The notes under the pieces: generated by a model
Seen by the model: the letters and a program-made list of their open reading frames with translations, nothing else
What the model was told of the DNA's origin: nothing
The model's database searches: none
Made by a program: the position numbers and the translations under genes
Shown: positions 41,528 through 42,573 of the stretch, piece after piece
How the letters are laid out: each line of letters opens with the position of its first letter
How positions within the stretch are numbered: position 1 is the stretch's first letter
Source of the DNA: Persephonella sp.
Lineage (GTDB): Bacteria > Aquificota > Aquificia > Aquificales > Hydrogenothermaceae
NCBI GenBank assembly: GCA_027028005.1
Contig: JALVKE010000047.1
Span: 1 to 42,573, forward strand
DNA length: 42,573 nt
Direction: 5' to 3'

Positions 41528-41667
41528 GTCGCAATACTCTAAAAAAAGGTAAATGCCTCAAACTACCGTTAAACCGTTTTTTCTGAAAACTGCAAAAACA
41601 AACTTTTTCTCAATTAGTTTACTTGAGTAAAGGCAGATAACATTTTCCGAAAGCGGGTTAGTTCTAG
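41528..41667. repeat. Array unit 2 (long, 140 bp)
   Basis: GTCGCAATACTCTAAA at the left and AAGCGGGTTAGTTCTAG at the right. The insert shares TACCGT, ACAAACTTTTTCTC and ACTTGA...GGCAGATA with unit 3. Confidence 0.8.
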
Positions 41668-41705
41668 TGAGATCTCCACAGGGGATATAGAGGATTACTT
41701 ATCCT

Positions 41706-41846
41706 GTCGCAATACCCTAAAAATGGTAAATGCCCTTGAATACCGTCAATTCGTTTTATTTTCCAGAAGCTGTAAATACAAACTTTTTCTCTCTAAATTG
41801 CTTGATTAAGGGCAGATACCATTTTCTGTAAGCGGGTTAGTTCTAG
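41706..41846. repeat. Array unit 3 (long, 141 bp)
   Basis: Ends exactly match the compact repeats. Insert ends AATGGTAAATGCCCTT and AAGGGCAGATACCATT are inverted repeats with two internal mismatches, giving a 7 + 7 bp stem. Confidence 0.85.
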
Positions 41847-41878
41847 CGGCCACCCGACTGTTAAAATCCTGGGGCTGT

Positions 41879-41913
41879 GTCGCAATACCCTAAAGAGAGC
41901 GGGTTAGTTCTAG
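41879..41913. repeat. Compact array repeat 1 (35 bp)
   Basis: GTCGCAATACCCTAAAGAG followed by AGCGGGTTAGTTCTAG; identical to the next compact repeat, which begins after a 39-bp spacer. Confidence 0.85.
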
Positions 41914-41952
41914 TCCTGCTAATACTTCTTAGCATCGGAGTTCCGATTTACA

Positions 41953-41987
41953 GTCGCAATACCCTAAAGAGAGCGGGTTAGTTCTAG
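41953..41987. repeat. Compact array repeat 2 (35 bp)
   Basis: Identical to compact repeat 1 over all 35 bp; the last intact unit before the hairpin-rich flank. Confidence 0.85.
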
Positions 41988-42130
41988 AGCTAGTATTTAT
42001 TAGTATTAGCGAGGATTTTAGTAATGCAAACTATTTGCAAAAACCGGCTTAATCTTACTCAAGCGCTTAAATATCAAGCGTTAGCTCATTTTCGATATGC
42101 AGGACAAGACATATCGCTTTGTTATATTTT
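41988..42130. ncRNA. Candidate structured RNA or leader beside the array
   Basis: Three consecutive hairpins are visible: TGCAAA-cta-TTTGCA (~42024-42038), AGCGCTT-aaatatc-AAGCGTT (~42062-42082) and CGATATG-caggacaaga-CATATCG (~42093-42116). A TATATTTTTATAATTTAATT tail follows. AGCGAGGATTTTAG (~42009) resembles the repeat end AGCGGGTTAATTTTAG. The order of repeat-like segment, hairpins and T-rich tail is like a tracrRNA, but the pairing to the repeat is imperfect. No promoter is firm on either strand. Confidence 0.3.
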
Positions 42131-42208
42131 TATAATTTAATTTTTCTTTGCTTTTCAATAGCTTATAAAAATCTTAGTTTAGTTTTATCAAATTTTTTGT
42201 CCAATTTT

Positions 42209-42230
42209 AAATATGATCTAGATCATATTT
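42209..42230. promoter_or_regulatory. Perfect 22-bp palindrome, Crp/Fnr-type operator candidate
   Basis: AATATGATCTAGATCATATT plus one further matched base pair on each side. Its core ATGAT-ctag-ATCAT is close to the FNR-type consensus TTGAT-N4-ATCAA. It lies 260 bp upstream of the partial gene at 42491 and 222 bp right of the array. Confidence 0.45.
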
Positions 42231-42254
42231 TTAGTTTCCCTATTCCTTTGCCAA

Positions 42255-42272
42255 GTTATAAAAAATTATAAC
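42255..42272. repeat. Short AT-rich inverted repeat
   Basis: GTTATAAAAAATTATAAC, 7-bp arms around AAAA. Could be an operator or a weak hairpin. Nothing else specific is seen from here to 42480 apart from a -10-like TATATTATT near 42453 and the AGGAGAG ribosome site of the next gene. Confidence 0.35.
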
Positions 42273-42490
42273 AAAGTTTTATAAAAATAATAACTAAAGT
42301 TTTTCTTAGTGATACTCGGCTCTTTAAAGCTGATTATTAGTAAATATCTGTTAATTGATCTTTCTACAGGATTTAATAAAAAAAATCGACCTTTTATTAT
42401 AAAGAAGCGAGAATTACCTAGTTATTTAAACTAAAAAATCTAGCTTTATGGTATATTATTCTTAATCTTCCTTAGCTTGCAGGAGAGTTT

Positions 42491-42573
42491 ATGAAAGTAA
42501 AGTATGAATATCTTACTCAGGACATAATAGATAAGATAGAAGAGTATAAAAAAGAGTTCCCTTACTATCCACA
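42491..42573 (+). CDS. N-terminal fragment of an unidentified protein (3' truncated by window edge)
   Basis: ATG 42491 follows CAGGAGAG by 5 nt and gives 27 codons (MKVKYEYLTQDIIDKIEEYK, then KEFPYYP) before the window ends. The short amphipathic start loosely recalls the beginning of NuoE-type 24-kDa NADH dehydrogenase subunits (helix then a Phe-Pro turn), but this is a guess. It does not look like the start of Cas1, Cas2 or Cas9. The strong ribosome site and good codon use make a real gene likely. Confidence 0.65.
   Translation, partial: MKVKYEYLTQDIIDKIEEYKKEFPYYP

Larger units (their letters stand above)
41108..41987. repeat. CRISPR-like array of split and compact repeats with unique spacers
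   Basis: Two ends, GTCGCAATACCCTAAA and AGCGGGTTAGTTCTAG, recur as six units. The two rightmost are compact (35 bp, identical, ends joined by GAG). The other four carry about 105 bp between the ends (139-141 bp). Spacers are 36, 41, 38, 32 and 39 bp and unrelated in sequence. Decay grows to the left; an even older fragment (TTTTATTTTTCCAG and TTAGTTTTTCTAG, 41110-41163) precedes unit 0. Regular spacer size, identical newest repeats and polar decay are CRISPR-like, implying the leader side is at the right. The 140-bp repeats and absence of cas genes are not. It could also be an unknown structured-RNA array. Confidence 0.6.

Noticed and set aside
41348-41987. Integron attC sites (length up to about 140 bp, bulged stem at the ends)
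   Set aside because: The required RYYYAAC ... GTTRRRY core pair is absent: the left end has AATACCC and the right GTTAGTT. Segments between units are too short for cassettes, and no integrase is visible.
42491-42573. Start of a cas gene next to the array
   Set aside because: The 27 visible residues do not resemble the N-terminus of Cas1, Cas2, Cas9 or Cas12 proteins that I know; the fragment is too short to identify.

Overview
The window looks like a chromosome segment of a thermophilic, sulfur-oxidising, AT-rich member of the Aquificota, most like Hydrogenothermaceae (Sulfurihydrogenibium or Persephonella relatives). This is inferred from the low-GC, AAA/AGA/ATA-rich coding style, strong AGGAGG ribosome sites, a compact sox operon without soxCD, small periplasmic cytochromes and an intein in a housekeeping gene. 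No 16S or other definitive marker is present, so the assignment is an inference.

Layout. 1-7.0 kb: end of hemE (haem synthesis), a secreted PKD/beta-helix protein with a C-terminal membrane sorting tail, tgt (tRNA queuosine; apparently a CTG start) and dnaK with its own promoter and terminator. 7.2-10.6 kb: a monohaem cytochrome c, then a minus-strand group: folE (GTP cyclohydrolase I) interrupted by a 351-residue LAGLIDADG intein, a small coiled-coil membrane protein, a CoA-binding protein and a Cys-rich lipoprotein. 10.6-17.6 kb: thiosulfate-oxidation operon soxX - thioredoxin-like - soxY - soxZ - soxA - soxB - DUF302 lipoprotein - porin - DUF302 protein, preceded by a sigma-54-like promoter and two dyad operators. 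SoxYZ carries the sulfur substrate on the SoxY GGCG arm, SoxAX joins it oxidatively, SoxB hydrolyses off sulfate, and the cytochromes take the electrons. 17.8-36.5 kb: five co-directional genes for a very large cell-surface assembly: three DUF11 proteins (one ending in an OmpA-like domain), a 1608-residue protein with four SPOR domains and a C-terminal outer-membrane barrel, and a 2169-residue beta-helix/SdrD-B protein with an internal 2.1-kb duplication. 37.1-41.1 kb: housekeeping genes dtd (minus), nfeD-type protease, a NIL-domain protein, ppx/gppA and thiL.

The most unusual part is the 1.4-kb non-coding stretch 41.1-42.5 kb. It holds a CRISPR-like array whose two rightmost repeats are 35 bp and identical, while older-looking repeats to the left carry the same two ends split by a roughly 105-bp hairpin-forming insert (units of 139-141 bp). 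Unique spacers of 32-41 bp separate them. Decay increases right to left, the spacers themselves are rich in hairpins, and a cluster of hairpins resembling a structured RNA lies beside the intact end. No cas gene is visible in the window. Possible decayed relatives occur in the other long gap (36.6-37.1 kb). The window ends in the first 27 codons of an unidentified gene.
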